From: Mastigamoeba balamuthi
Taxonomy: Eukaryota; Evosea; Mastigamoebida; Mastigamoebidae
DNA: 64,000 nt
Assembly (NCBI GenBank): GCA_902651635.1
Contig: CACRSC010000012.1
Location: forward strand, 685,394-749,393
Direction of reading: 5' to 3'
Below the pieces are notes generated by a model. The model ran no database searches. It saw only the letters and a list, made by a program, of their open reading frames with translations, and had not been told where the DNA came from. Positions 37,308-48,591 of this stretch are shown here, piece after piece. Both the position numbers and the translations under genes were made by a program. How positions within the stretch are numbered: the stretch's first letter is position 1; the number at the start of each line of letters is the position of its first letter.

Positions 37308-39158
37308 ATGCGCACCACCCTCCTCCTCCTCGTTGCGGCGCTGGCGGGCCTGTGCTGCGCCAGCGTCCGCCCCCGCTTCGGCGCCATGTCGCAGGCGGGC
37401 CTGCGCACCGCCTCCTTCCCGACGTACATCTTCCACCAGCTCGTCGACCACAGCGACCCGCACTCGACCGAGACGTTCGAGCAGCGCTTCTACACCGTGA
37501 TGGACTACTGGAAGGCCCCCGACGGACCGTTCATCCTCTCCATCGCCGGCGAGGGGCCTCAGGAAGGCCCCGAGGGTCCGTTCACCGCTCGCGTCCCTTC
37601 GCTCCCAATGACGTCTCTCGGGCTACTTGCCGATTATCGCGTCCCGGCTTTTTAGCTGTGCCGCTTTAGCAGCCGCCGGCAGACGCGCCTTGGGCTACGC
37701 GAGCCAGACTCAATTGGTGGACCCCGCCAGGTGTTGACGACGAGCTCACCGTCCTGGCCAAGAGGATCGGCGCGGGCGTTCTGACGCTGGAGCACCGGTT
37801 CTTCGGCAAGTCGATGCCGAGGCCCGACCTGAGCACGGAGAACCTGCGCCTGCTGACGATCGAGCAGGAGCTCGAGGACCTGGCGAACTTCCTGCGCCAC
37901 TTCCAGAGCGAGATCAACGACAAGTTCGGCAAGACCAGCAGGAACAAGGTCGTCGCCATCGGCGGGTCCTACGCCGGCATGGTCTCGTCCAACCTCCGCT
38001 ACGCCCACCCGGAGCTCGTCGACGCCGCGTGGTCCTCGTCCGGTGTCGTCAACGCCGTCTTCAACTTCACCGACTTCGGTACTTAGCGGCTTTGCTTGAC
38101 TTTAACCGATCAGAGAAAGTCTTCATTATCCAACCGCATCCGGAAGCGGCGTCTTTGCTGCCGACCCGAATGCCGGTTCGAGCGCTCTCGGTGCAATGCC
38201 ACAGAGCAGCTCACGGCCTTATGCACTGTTCCTGTTCGCGGCCTTTCAGCTCACGCGAACCGCGACGCCAGACCTGCAGGTCGGCCTGTCGATGGGCCAG
38301 AAGTGCGCAGAGGTCGTCAGGAAGGCCAGCGAGGCCGTGGAGGCCGAGCTCGTGCGCGACAACGCCCGCGTCAAGCGCCTGTTCAACGCCACGGGGATGA
38401 GCGACGAGGACCTGCTCTGGATGCTCAGCGACGCCGAGACCCTCCCCGTCCAGTACGGCCACCGCGGCTGGATCTGCGACCCCCTCGAGGCCGCCTACGA
38501 GAGTCCGTCGTGCCCCTCCCTCCCCTCCACACGCCTCACCATGGGCTCCTCTCGCAGAGGACCAGGACCTCGTCGAGGCGTTCGCCGAGTACTCCAAGAG
38601 CTCGTTCTACCCGAACTTCTGCGGCGATGTCGGCGCGTACCTGTACAGCGACAAGCTGATGCTGGTCACCGACCCCAACACCTCGTACGCGGGACAGCGC
38701 GCGTGGTGGTGGTACGTGTGCAACCAGCTCGCCTACGCGCAGGCCTACCCCGGTCCCCTCGGTACGCTGCGCTGGCACTCGTCCTGCTACTGCACTCCCC
38801 CTCTGACAGCGCCGCGCCAGGCGTGAGGTCGCCGCGTGTGACCATCGAGTGGCACAAGAACAAGTGCGACAGGGTGTTCGGGCAGGGCGTGTGGCCCCCC
38901 AACACCGAGGCGTTCAACCGCAAGTACGGCGGCGGGCACCCCAAGGCCACCAACGTCTTCTACATCAACGGCTCGCAGGACCCGTGGCAGTGGGCTGGCG
39001 TGCGCCGCACGCTCTCGGCCTCGCAGCCGGCGTTTGTCATGGTCGGCATGGACGTCGGCCACTGCAAGGACCTGCACAAGGCGATGCCCGACGATCCTCG
39101 CGACGTCGTCCTCGCCCGTCTGCAGGCCGAGCAGTTCATCGAGAAGGCCCTCGCTTAA
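37308..39158 (+). CDS. peptidase S28, lysosomal Pro-X carboxypeptidase / DPP7 family
   Basis: Five exons: 37308-37575, 37731-38078, 38272-38502, 38558-38761, 38821-39158; 1389 nt, 462 aa, normal for S28. A signal peptide (MRTTLLLLVAALAGLCCAS) leads into the mature enzyme. The nucleophile motif is GGSYAGMVSS; the Asp lies in NGSQDPWQW and the His in GMDVGHCKDL, so the Ser-Asp-His triad is complete. EHRFFGKS is the usual oxyanion-side motif. Such enzymes remove residues next to proline in lysosomes or phagosomes; in a phagotrophic amoeba it would digest prey protein. All four introns are GT-AG. Confidence 0.95.
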
Positions 39159-39558
39159 GCAGCCCCGCCCCCATCTGGGAGGACCGCAATTGCACAAATG
39201 AGAACAGGAACACAAGCCCACTGGTGCTCACATCGATAGTTCTGAGGAACGGACAGTCCAATCCCACAGCAACAGCCTCGGGCCGGCAATCAGCAGAGCG
39301 AGTTTGCGGGGCTGTGATTGCGGTCCTTGAGAGAGCATTTTTCGTGTCAAATTCTCTTGGCCGGATCGAAAACAGTATTTGTGAATCCATCCGCACAGAT
39401 CCTAGATGACCATCCTCACCGTCGTAACCTCTGGTCGGTCTTTAGGACCTATCAGCAGGCAAGTCCGGCGACCTTCGAGTCCATTTTTCGTTGCTGATTC
39501 TCTTGGGCCACCGGACCGGATACGGACTGTCAGTTGTTAATCCGCGCAGCCCCGAGAG
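39159..39558. other. intergenic with a degenerate direct repeat
   Basis: Two stretches of about 50 nt beginning ATTCTCTTGG (about 39351 and 39497) and ending TCCGC[AG]CAG are similar to one another. No gene is seen. Confidence 0.4.
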
Positions 39559-42500
39559 ATGGCCCTCGTCACCGCCGTCGACCGCAACACGCGCCAGGCG
39601 CTCCGCATCGAGTCCCTCTCGCTCTGCGCCCGCATCGCCGGCGCCGTCGCGCAGTGCGACCTCTGGCTGCGCGTGTGGCCCCCCGACGCGCGCGCGCCGC
39701 CCGCAGCCGCTGGCGGCGCCCCCGGGGGCTCCGCGCCGCCGCACAACGTCGAGGCCGAGGTCCTGCTCGTGCTGCCCAGCGGCGCCGCCGTGTGCGCCTT
39801 CCAGACGGACGTGTACGGCCAGATGGTCGACGGCGTGGTCGTCCCCAAGAAGGACGCCCAGGTCGCCTTCGAGAACGCGGTTGAGCCCTCCCCCAAAGCC
39901 GCCTCTCCCTTGGCCGTTTTCCGACGGGAATTCTCCGCGTTTTGACGTGTATTGACGTCCGCCTGGTCTGCTCGCATTGCAGACGAGGGCGACCGTGGAG
40001 GGTCGGATCGCCACGTGCGAGCATCTGCAGGGAAACCAGTTCCGTGTGAGGATCTTCCCGGTGCCCCGCAAGACGGGCCGCTCAGTCAAGGTACCGCCGA
40101 CGCCGCTCCGTCATCGCGCCGTCCCCTTCCCCCTCTCTGACTCCCCCGGCTCCCTCGACGAGGTTGCGTTCCTCTCGGTGATGCAGAGCAGCGCCTACTC
40201 GCTGGACTTTAGCTTCGCCGACACCATACAGACGTGCGCCACGCGGCCACGCAACGCCCCACAGCGTCCCCTGACCGCTGTGCCACAGGGTCTCGTGCTC
40301 CGTGCGCGTCAGCGGGGCCAGGGGGGACGAGAGGCCCGTCGTGGTCTCTGGCGGCGACCTCCTGGCCGGGTGCTGCTTTGCTCCCGTGGGCTACACGGCG
40401 CGGGGAGGAGACTGGGAGGCCCGCTTGGACCGCTCGGGTGGCGTCCGGGTTTCGTCCGGATTCGTCGTCGAGACCGCGCTGCCCCACGCGTTTCACTGCG
40501 TGGCCATGGGGGGCTTCCCATCGTTCCTCCTGACCGACGTAGCACCGAGCCAGCCAGCTCACTTGGGAAAGGCCAAGAAGGCTGGGCAGTGGAATGTAGA
40601 GATCCTATGGGACGCTTCCGGCAGCCGCAGCCGCGCGGCAGCCGAGCTCAGCGCCGTCAGGGAGATCATCAGGCTGTGCGGCGAGGCTCAGGTCGGCCTC
40701 ACCACCTTCCGGGAGAGCCCAGACCCCCGTAGGACCTTCACTGCTACCAAGGGCAGATGCGCGGAGCTCATCGATGCCCTGCAGGTTCCCGCTCCAACTC
40801 TCAACGCTCGATGCTGACCAGCCGCGCAGGGTACACGCTACGACGGCGCGACGAACCTGGAGGCAGTCGTCCCGCTCGTACAGAGAGCAGGAGTGGACTT
40901 CTGCTTGCTCTTCAGCGACGGCATCGGGAACCTGGGGTCGCACGACCCGCTGCCAAAGGGAGCGCGGGCCCCCGTGCACTGCTTCACGGCCAATAGCAAG
41001 GCCGACTTCTCGACCCTGAAGAAGTGGTCTGTGCATACCGGGGGGTCGTTCTACGACCTCAAATCGCAGGACGTACGCTCCCTGATCGGCGTTGCGCCAA
41101 ATAACTATAACGGTGATGTCCAGGACTTCGCTGCAGTCGTGGAGCCGCCGTTCTCTCTGCTGAGGATAGAGCACGGGGACGATGTCCTTGACATGTTCCC
41201 GAGAAGTGGGCAGAGGGTGAGCGGGAGGTTTGTGCTTGCCGGCCGTCTCAAGGGACTCCCGTCTGCGCCTCTCCGTGTCACCACTGTGTTCGGCATCCCC
41301 GGAGTCCCGTCTAGCGAGGTATCCAATACCTATTGGATCGACCCGTCCTCCAATATCTCTGGCCTCTCCGAGTCCGTTCCCAAGATCTGGGGTCCGTCCA
41401 CCCCAATTGCCCATTAGTTTGACACGTTGTCACCCCAGCAATGATGAAAATCGAGGATTCGCTGCTGACGGACGCGGACAAAGAGGGCATCGTGGAGGTC
41501 GGAAAGGCGCACGGAATCGTCACACCTGCGACCTCCATGATCGTGCTTGACAGTCTGGAGCAGTACTTGCTGTACAAGATCGAGCCCCCAGCGACTCTGC
41601 CGTTCCACAAGCAGTACCTGAGCGAGGTCAAGAGGCTGCGCGACACAAGCGAGGAGAAGGAGCACGCCAGAGTCCGAATGCTCCAGACGGCTTGGAAGAG
41701 GCGCATGGAGTGGTATGATTACCCTCGGTACCAGGCAGGCGTCTGGCAGCCCAACGTGCGCCCAGGAGTATCCGGAGGCTGAGCAGAGGCTGACATTTGT
41801 TACCACAGGTCTGGCACCACCTACCAGTGGGCCACCCGGCGGACAGGGACGCCGTAATAGAGTTCAATCCGAACAAGAGGAGCAGGTCTGACGAGCTCAT
41901 CGACGAAGCACAGAGGAAAATACAGAGGATGCTCATCGCAGACTCAACTGAGGGAGAACGCTCGGTGTCGAGCCCCAGGACACAGTCCCGGCGCACCCGG
42001 CCTGCGGAGAAGACTGCAGAGCTGCAAACTGCCCGGGAGCTGGCAGATGCCCCGCAATCACCTGTGTACAGACCCGTGTCGCCCTCCTACCCGCTGTCGA
42101 ACGAGGCCTACTCCCAAGTGTCTCCCGCAGTCGTCCTGTCCAACCCCATGTACAGCCCGACGTCGCCTGCGTACTCCCCGAGCTCCCCCGCGTACTCGCC
42201 AACGTCACCGGCATATGCCCCGAGACCCCCAGCGCACTCGCAAACGTCACCGACATATACCCCGAGCTCCCCTGCGTACTCGCCTACATCTCCTGCGTAC
42301 TCGCCGTCGTCTCCCGCTGCTCCAGACAAGGCAGACAAGGCGGAAATGGCGGAAGCTAGGCCCCCCAGGGCAACTAGCGCGTGCCTGATGAGCCGCATGG
42401 AAGCACGATCTCGCTCTATCTCGCCTGCGTCTGTTGCTTCAATGGACGAGGACGAGGTAGAGATGATACCAGCCGAGAGCGCCGTGAACATGCCGTCGCC

Positions 42501-43892
42501 CAGGGAGATGTTCGCCCGATCCCGCTCGGCTTCGCCTATGTCAGCGGCTTCTGCGGACTACGACGCCAAGGAGTACAACGTCAGAAGGGCATCGAGCGTA
42601 TGCAGGGAAAGGTCTCGGTCTCGCTCCCGGGAGCGGGACAGAGAGCGGGCTCGGTCTCGGTCTCGGTCGCGGTCTCCCGCTCCCGCTCCCGCTCCCGCTC
42701 CACGTCGTCGATGGAATCGCTCTCACGGAGCGAAGAGGAGGAGTCAAGCAGCAGCTCGTCGCGTTCGGCATCCCCCGAGGCTCCGAGCGAGGTCTCCTAC
42801 GAGGAGGACGAGGAGCTTCTTCGGATGACCGAGTCCCCAGAAAAGGTAATCCGCGGGTCCTTCGTACGGATTGAGCTCGCGGAGCACTTCAAGCAGGCTC
42901 CCGCTGCTGTCCCCCGTGACATTCCCACGAGGAACGACGATCCTACGCGCTTTCTCCAGTGCGCGCTGCAACTCTTCGATCAGGGCTATGTCAAGTTGGC
43001 CCGCAGAGTGGTGTGCAACCTCGTGGAGCACCACAGCTCCGACTCGCAGGCACTGCGCGCGGCTGCCTATGTCATGTTGGCAAACGGCTACCCCCAGGGC
43101 GCATCCGCAGTTCTGTCCGCGGTGCTCCGCATGCGTCCGGAAGAGCCACAATCGCTCAGAGACGCTGCCCTTGCTGTTTCAGGCCTTTCGCCGACCGACA
43201 GCCTCAGGCAACTGCTCGAGGTGGGCTCGGGACAGTGGGATAAGCGGTTTTCTCAAGTCGAGGTTGTTGCGTTGATGGATGCCTGGGGGGTGGCCGCCCG
43301 GACGGGATCCAGAGCTGTGATGTGCGAGGAGGCGTACAAGAAGATGAGACAGGTCATCCCGGAGCTCGAACTCACCAGGCCACTGCTCGTGGACTTGCGG
43401 GTCGTCCTCGTCTGGGACACGGACGTCGTGGACCTCGACCTTGTCGTTATTGATGTATGACGTGTGATTCTACCGATAGCTAACAACACCTGCCAGCCAC
43501 TCAACGAGAAGTGCGACGCCTTCCACAACCACACAGCTATCGGAGGGATGCTCTCAAACGATATGGCGGGAGGCTACGGACCCGAGGAGTTTATCGTGCG
43601 CTTTTTCTGTGCCCACTGGCCTGGCCTGACACGCCCGCAGTTGAGGAAAGCCGTCCCAGGACCCTACAAAGTGCTGGTTAGGTTCTTCAGCTCTAACGGG
43701 AAGCCACAGAGGTGCGCATTGTTTCAGCACAATTACTAGTCGGAGTCTCAAGTGTTACGTAGGAGTGTGGCTGCGTGCATAACCGTGTGGACCCACTTCG
43801 GCGACGAGCACCGTCAGATGAGTGCGACGGATGTCGTGCTGGTGCCGAAGGAGGGAGACATCATCGAGTGTGCCACCATCACCTTCAACTAG
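39559..43892 (+). CDS. VIT - VWA - TPR-like - DUF2135 protein with Pol II CTD-like heptads
   Basis: Ten exons: 39559-39879, 39983-40090, 40163-40233, 40289-40784, 40830-41391, 41439-41755, 41809-42597, 42642-43454, 43497-43711, 43763-43892; 3822 nt, 1273 aa. Residues ~1-165 are a VIT domain ([15 protein letters not shown]). A VWA domain follows with a DASGS MIDAS motif and GATNLE. Next is the segment usual after VWA in this family ([32 protein letters not shown]). Residues ~739-794 are eight heptads of YSPTSPA type. Then come an Arg-Ser/acidic-Ser region, a TPR-like piece with [19 protein letters not shown], and DUF2135 ([18 protein letters not shown]). The order VIT-VWA-TPR-DUF2135 is one I know from bacteria, so transfer from bacteria is likely. 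Confidence 0.8.
42151..42318 (+). repeat. eight RNA polymerase II CTD-like heptads
   Basis: Eight in-frame 21-nt units encode [49 protein letters not shown] and YSPSSPA. Looser versions precede them ([22 protein letters not shown]). Codons differ between units, so they are not a fresh slippage product. Confidence 0.95.
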
Positions 43893-44033
43893 GCCTGGCT
43901 TGTCGACGTGCCACAAGGAACAACAAGAGCTTTGTGAAGCGATCAGCAAGCTGAACTACTTTTTTTGTTTTGTTTTTGGTTCAAGGTTTTCCCCGTTTGT
44001 ATCGGGTATGTCAGGGCACGACGCAGATGCTGG

Positions 44034-46855
44034 TTACTGGTCGTCATCGTCGTCGCTCTCGTCGTCCCAGTCCTCGCCCTCGGAACTATCGTCCTTGTTC
44101 TTTCTCGCGGCTGCCTCGACCATGTCCGAACGCCTCGAGATCAGCGCCATTGCCAGGATGCTCGCCAGGTCGTTGCCTCCGGGGCCCTCCTTCTGCTGCG
44201 TCTTGTCCTCCTCCGTGACCTTCTTGAGGGTCGTTCCACGCTGGATGGAGCTGAGCAGATCTGCCCTGCCCTCCACCTTGGGAGACTGCGGAACAGCAGG
44301 AGCAGCGGGGCCGCCGGCCTTCATCATCGGCGGAGGTGGCGGAGGTGCTGCCGACATGGGCGGCGGGGGCGGCGGCGGCGGGGACGACTCCACTTGGCGA
44401 ACAAGCGAGGGAGAGTCGACAGACGGGGAGGACGCGGATGCTGCCATCAGGCGGTCTATTTCGGCCTCAAGCTCGTGAATGCGCTCGTCCTTGCTCTCCA
44501 CACGCTTCTGTGCGTCCAGCGCGTTGCGCTCTGCGGCCTTCTCGCGGGACTGTGCCTCCTGGACTTCCGACTGCGCCTTCGCAAGGTCCTCTGCGTATCG
44601 CTATGAGGCTTCGAGCATACGCGACGAGTACAATACCTGACAGCTTCTTCTTGAGAGCGGTGATCTCCTTGTCGCTGCTACCAGACGACGACTGCGCTTT
44701 CTGGACGGCATCGGCGACCTTCTGGTCAGCCTCGACGAGCTGCTGCTTGAGGTCGTCGATGAGCTTGGTGCACGCGTCGATCTGCTGCGTGAGGAGCTCT
44801 GTGGCGCGGAGCTCTCCCTCCTTTGCTGCTGTGGCTTTGGCCGACTCGAGTTGCTCTGCGAGCAGATGTTAGGAAGGCATTCAATGGCATCGCAGGACCC
44901 CTGCGTACTCGCAAATGAATGCTGCATGTCCTGGAGCTCTTTGTCGAACTGCATCCTCTGCTTGCCCGAGTCGGCCTCTTGGCTCTGAACCACCCTGAGC
45001 TTCGCCTGCAGCTCGGAGATCTGCCGCGGAGTTAGAGCGGTCGGGCACCAGCGCACAGGCGGATTCTGTACCTCCATGTCTTTCTTGGAGAGGTCGGACA
45101 CGAGCGCCTGCTTCTCCTTCTCCAGCCCGAGAGACTTCTGCTTCTCCTCTGAGCCCTGCTCTGCCGGGTGAGGGGTGCTGCCCGCGGAACAGGACTGCGT
45201 ACGCTGGCCCTCTCCTTCTCGAGGAGCTTCTTCAGGTCGACGCGGGCGACAGCCTCAGTCTTGAGCATCTCCCTCAGTGCGGCAATCTCGCCTGTCAAGA
45301 GGGCCGTTCAGGTGCGGGCCAAGGGCCAGTGAGACCGCGGTTGATTACCATCGCTCTTCTTCTTGAGCTGCGCCATCTCCTGGGCCGCGGACGCGCTGCT
45401 CGAGGCCTGCGCGGCAGACGGCGACACCCTCCTCGTCCTCAGCTCCTCCACCTGCGCCTCGAGCGCGCGCTTGGCGTCCGCGATCGCCTTGTTCTCCCTC
45501 GCGAGCCTCTCCGCAGTGTCCTTGAGCGACTTGTACTGCGCGCGGGCGCCGTCAGGTGGGAGGGAGCGGGCCACGCGGTGTCGCCGCGTGCCTCGGAGTT
45601 CTCGCGCTGGAGCTGCACGTTCTGCTCCTCCTGCGCGCGGAGCCGCTTCCTGAGGTTCTCGATCTCCCCCAGCGCCGCGTTCTGCTGCGCCGCGTTGCTG
45701 GGCGCCGCGGGGGGCGCCTTGCTGGGCACCGCCCTGTGCGCCGGAGGCCTCCCGGTGGCGACCTCGCCCCCGCACGCCGTGCAGAACTTCTGCTCGGGCT
45801 TCGCGGGGACCGCGCCGCACCGCGCGCACTTGGCCCCGGCGGGCGACGGCGCCGGCGTCGTCGGCTGCTTGGGCTGCGGCGGCGGGTTGGCCGGCCGGAT
45901 GGGCGCCCCGCAGCCCGTGCAGAACTTGCTTCCCGCCGAGAGGGCTGCGGAGCACGACGGGCACCTGGCCTGCTGGGCGACAGGGGACTGGAGCGAGGCC
46001 GAGTTCCTGAGCGACGCGGAGGAGTTCTGCTGGGGCGGCGGGGCCGTGGCGGCGGCAGCGGCGCCTCTGGGGCTGCTGGCGGACTTCTGGCCCATGTTCT
46101 TGACCATGTCGATGTTGGAGAGCAGCTGGGCGGCCTCGTCCTTGGTCATGGGCTTCTGGCCCGCCTCCTGCAGCTTGACGTTGATGCTCTGCAGCAGCTC
46201 GCTCAGGTCCGGCGGCAGGTTCATCGTCTCGAACCCGCCCGACTCCGAGTACCCGATGTGCGCCCCGCGCCTGAAGTCCGTGGGCCCTGCGCACACAGCA
46301 CACAGCGCACAGCACACAGCCCCAGTCAGCGGACCCCCTCCGCACACGCCGCAGGCAGCCCGCGAGTGCAGTCCCGCACCGGTGATGGAGACGCCCGAGG
46401 AGGAGGACTCCTTCGAGTCCTTGTGCTTGCCCCTGAGCCGCGAGAAGAGCCCGCCGCTGTCGCGCTTGCTCTCCTCCCTGTTCTTGTCGCGCGGCTCGGG
46501 CTCCTTGTCCTTGTCCCTGCGCCCCGTGAAGCTGCCCAGCCGCCCGCCCAGCTTCCCCTTGTCCTTCTTGGCCTTCTTGCCCTCCTTCCCTGGCGCCGCG
46601 TGCTCGCCGCCGCCCGCTGTCTTCTGCGCCGCGGGGGCGCTGGTGGCTCCCGGGGCGCCCGCGGAGGCCGGCGGGGCCCTGGAGATGGGCTTCCGCTGTT
46701 GTGGCGGTGACCCTGTGAGGACTGGCCCCGCTGCAGAGGGGCAGTGGGGAGGGCGCTGCACGGACCGTGTGCACGTGCTGGCAGTTGATGCACTTCTCGG
46801 GCTGGAACGGGTTGGGGGCCATGTCCTGGCAGCCGCACGCCAGGCAGGCAGCCAT
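44034..46855 (-). CDS. WASP-like Arp2/3 activator with zinc ribbons, CRIB, coiled coil and VCA
   Basis: Nine exons: 46855-46762, 46712-46380, 46286-45592, 45535-45349, 45291-45203, 45158-45072, 45020-44909, 44855-44637, 44590-44034; 2373 nt, 790 aa. An N-terminal Cys4 element (CLACG ... CINCQ) stands where WASP has WH1. A Lys/Arg-rich region follows, then a CRIB/GBD-like stretch GPTDFRRGAHIGYSESGGFE (compare PAK SDFEHTIHVGFD). Two zinc ribbons come next (CPSC...CTGC, CARC...CTAC), then ~300 residues of coiled coil. A proline run, a WH2 motif (DLLSSIQRGTTLKKV), a connector helix and an acidic end with Trp (EDWDDESDDDDDQ) form a VCA that should bind actin and Arp2/3. The intron at 45591-45536 has a GC donor. 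Head to head with CHMP2. Confidence 0.8.
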
Positions 46856-47129
46856 TTTCCTCCAGTCGGCCTCGGAGAAGAGGGTCAGCTTTTAAAACTC
46901 GCAAGCCTATTCCGTATCACGATATTTGCGTCTGCCGCCCGGGTCTCCTCGCGAGGCCCAGCCCCGCACCATTGAGGCACAGCAGCCTCCGCGAACGACC
47001 TGGAGCTGTCCGGCGTGCCGGGCGTGTGCGGTTCGAGGTTCGGTGGGAGAAGATACGCGAATCTTGTTGGTCCGCACCTCAAGCGTATTCAGAAACACAA
47101 GTTTGGAGCAGTGCGGGCAGAGCGAGACG
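46856..47129. promoter_or_regulatory. 274-nt bidirectional promoter region
   Basis: The starts of the WASP-like gene (-) and CHMP2 (+) are separated by 274 nt, so both promoters must lie here. GCAAATATCG read on the minus strand at about 46930-46920 is ~70 nt before the minus-strand ATG. Confidence 0.55.
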
Positions 47130-48087
47130 ATGGACTTCCTCTTCGGCAAGCGCAAGACCCCCCAGGAGATGCTGCGCGAGCAGCAGCGCGCCCTCAACCG
47201 CGCGATGCGCGAGATCGACCGCGAGCGCATCAACCTGCAGAACCAGGAGAAGCGCATGATTATCGAGATCAAGAAGCTCGCGCGCCAGGGCCAGCTCGTG
47301 CGTCGACCCCCCCCCCCTTCCCCTCGCGCTCCCAGCCCGCGCCTCCTGTCCCGACCAACAGCGGCCATTGCGGTCCCCTGGTTGCTGTTTCTGGCTCGAT
47401 TGGCTGTGCATGTCAACTGATTTGAGTTTGCAGTTGAGAGTTATTGGCTGCGGTCGTCTCTCTCTCACTGGTCTCTCTCGCTCTGTGCCCACCGCAGGGA
47501 GCAGCGAAGATCATGGCCAAGGACCTTGTGAGGACGCGCCAGTACATCCAGAAGGTGCGGGCGCAGCCCAGCCGCTGCCAGCGTCCCCTCCTCTGTGTCT
47601 CGTAACACTCTTGTCCTCGGCGTCTGCGCAGTTCTACAAGATGCACGCGGAGCTGCAGTCGGTGAGCCTGCGGATCGTGACGCTCAAGTCGACGGCGTCG
47701 ATGACGGACGCGATGAAGGGCGCGTGCCGGGCGATGATGGCGATGAACCGCCAGATGAACCTGCCGGCGATGCAGCGGATCATGATGGAGTTTGAGAAGC
47801 AGGGCGAGATGATGGACATGAAGGAGGAGATGGTCTCGGACACGATGGACAGCGTCATGGGCGAGGACGGCGAGGAGGCCGAGACAGAGGCCGTCGTCAA
47901 CCAGGTCCTCGACGAGATCGGCATCAACCTCGGGCAGCAGCTGGCAGACGCCCCCACGGGCATCGCAGCCCCGGCGGCAGCGGCGCCCGCCAAGGCCGCA
48001 GCGGTGCCCGCCGGCTCGGGCGGGGCCGAGGAGCTGGCCGACGCGGACGCAGACCTCCAGGCTCGCTTTGAAAACCTCAAGAAGTAG
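47130..48087 (+). CDS. vps2: ESCRT-III subunit CHMP2 / VPS2
   Basis: Three exons (47130-47297, 47498-47554, 47632-48087), 681 nt, 226 aa. The start MDFLFGKRKTPQEMLREQQR and the phrase RALNRAMREIDRERINLQ match CHMP2A/VPS2 closely; GAAKIMAKDLVRTRQYIQK and MMEFEKQGEMMDMKEEM follow the family. The C-terminus DADLQARFENLKK is a MIM1 motif that binds the MIT domain of VPS4. The protein polymerises on membranes for multivesicular body formation, cytokinesis and repair. Length and domain order are normal. Confidence 0.96.
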
Positions 48088-48591
48088 TCGTGGCATGTGG
48101 TCGGGCTCTCTGGTGTTTTGGTGGCGGTCAGCTTGGTCCGTCAGGTCGAATGTATTCACTCGGCAAGGTTGCCTGCTTTTACTGCTTTTCGTTCGTCGAG
48201 TAACGCCGTGCTGAAACCTGATGTATTCCCATGAAACCTCACGTGAGTGGATCATCGCCTGTCTTTCCTACAAGGTAAACCCTCCCTCCCTGGTGGAAGG
48301 TAATTTCTTGGGCAAAGGGGTTCTGTTCAGGCATGCCAGGGGCCTGTGAGAGGAGAAAGCGTGACTACATGCCTGGGGCAAGTACAACTTGTAATGCAGT
48401 ACAGTGCTGGCAGTGCACATCGCGTATGCGAGACTCTGCACGACACCGGCAAGAAGCCCAAAAGAAAGAGCACGAGTTGCAAAGGCGCCTTGTTGTATCA
48501 GCGGGCTGTACTGTGCACAGCCCTTGGTGCCAGTGATGCACTGGTCAGCCCGCTCTTAGGGATTGGCCCACCACCACGTGTGACACGGTGC
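48088..48591. other. intergenic between convergent genes
   Basis: About 500 nt with no recognisable gene. An ORF runs through from 48346 but antisense to the phosphatase; it is a shadow. Confidence 0.5.

Noticed and set aside
41392-41438. Stop codon at 41415-41417 as the end of a VIT-VWA gene
   Set aside because: It lies in a short intron; splicing restores [13 protein letters not shown], the expected continuation of the family.
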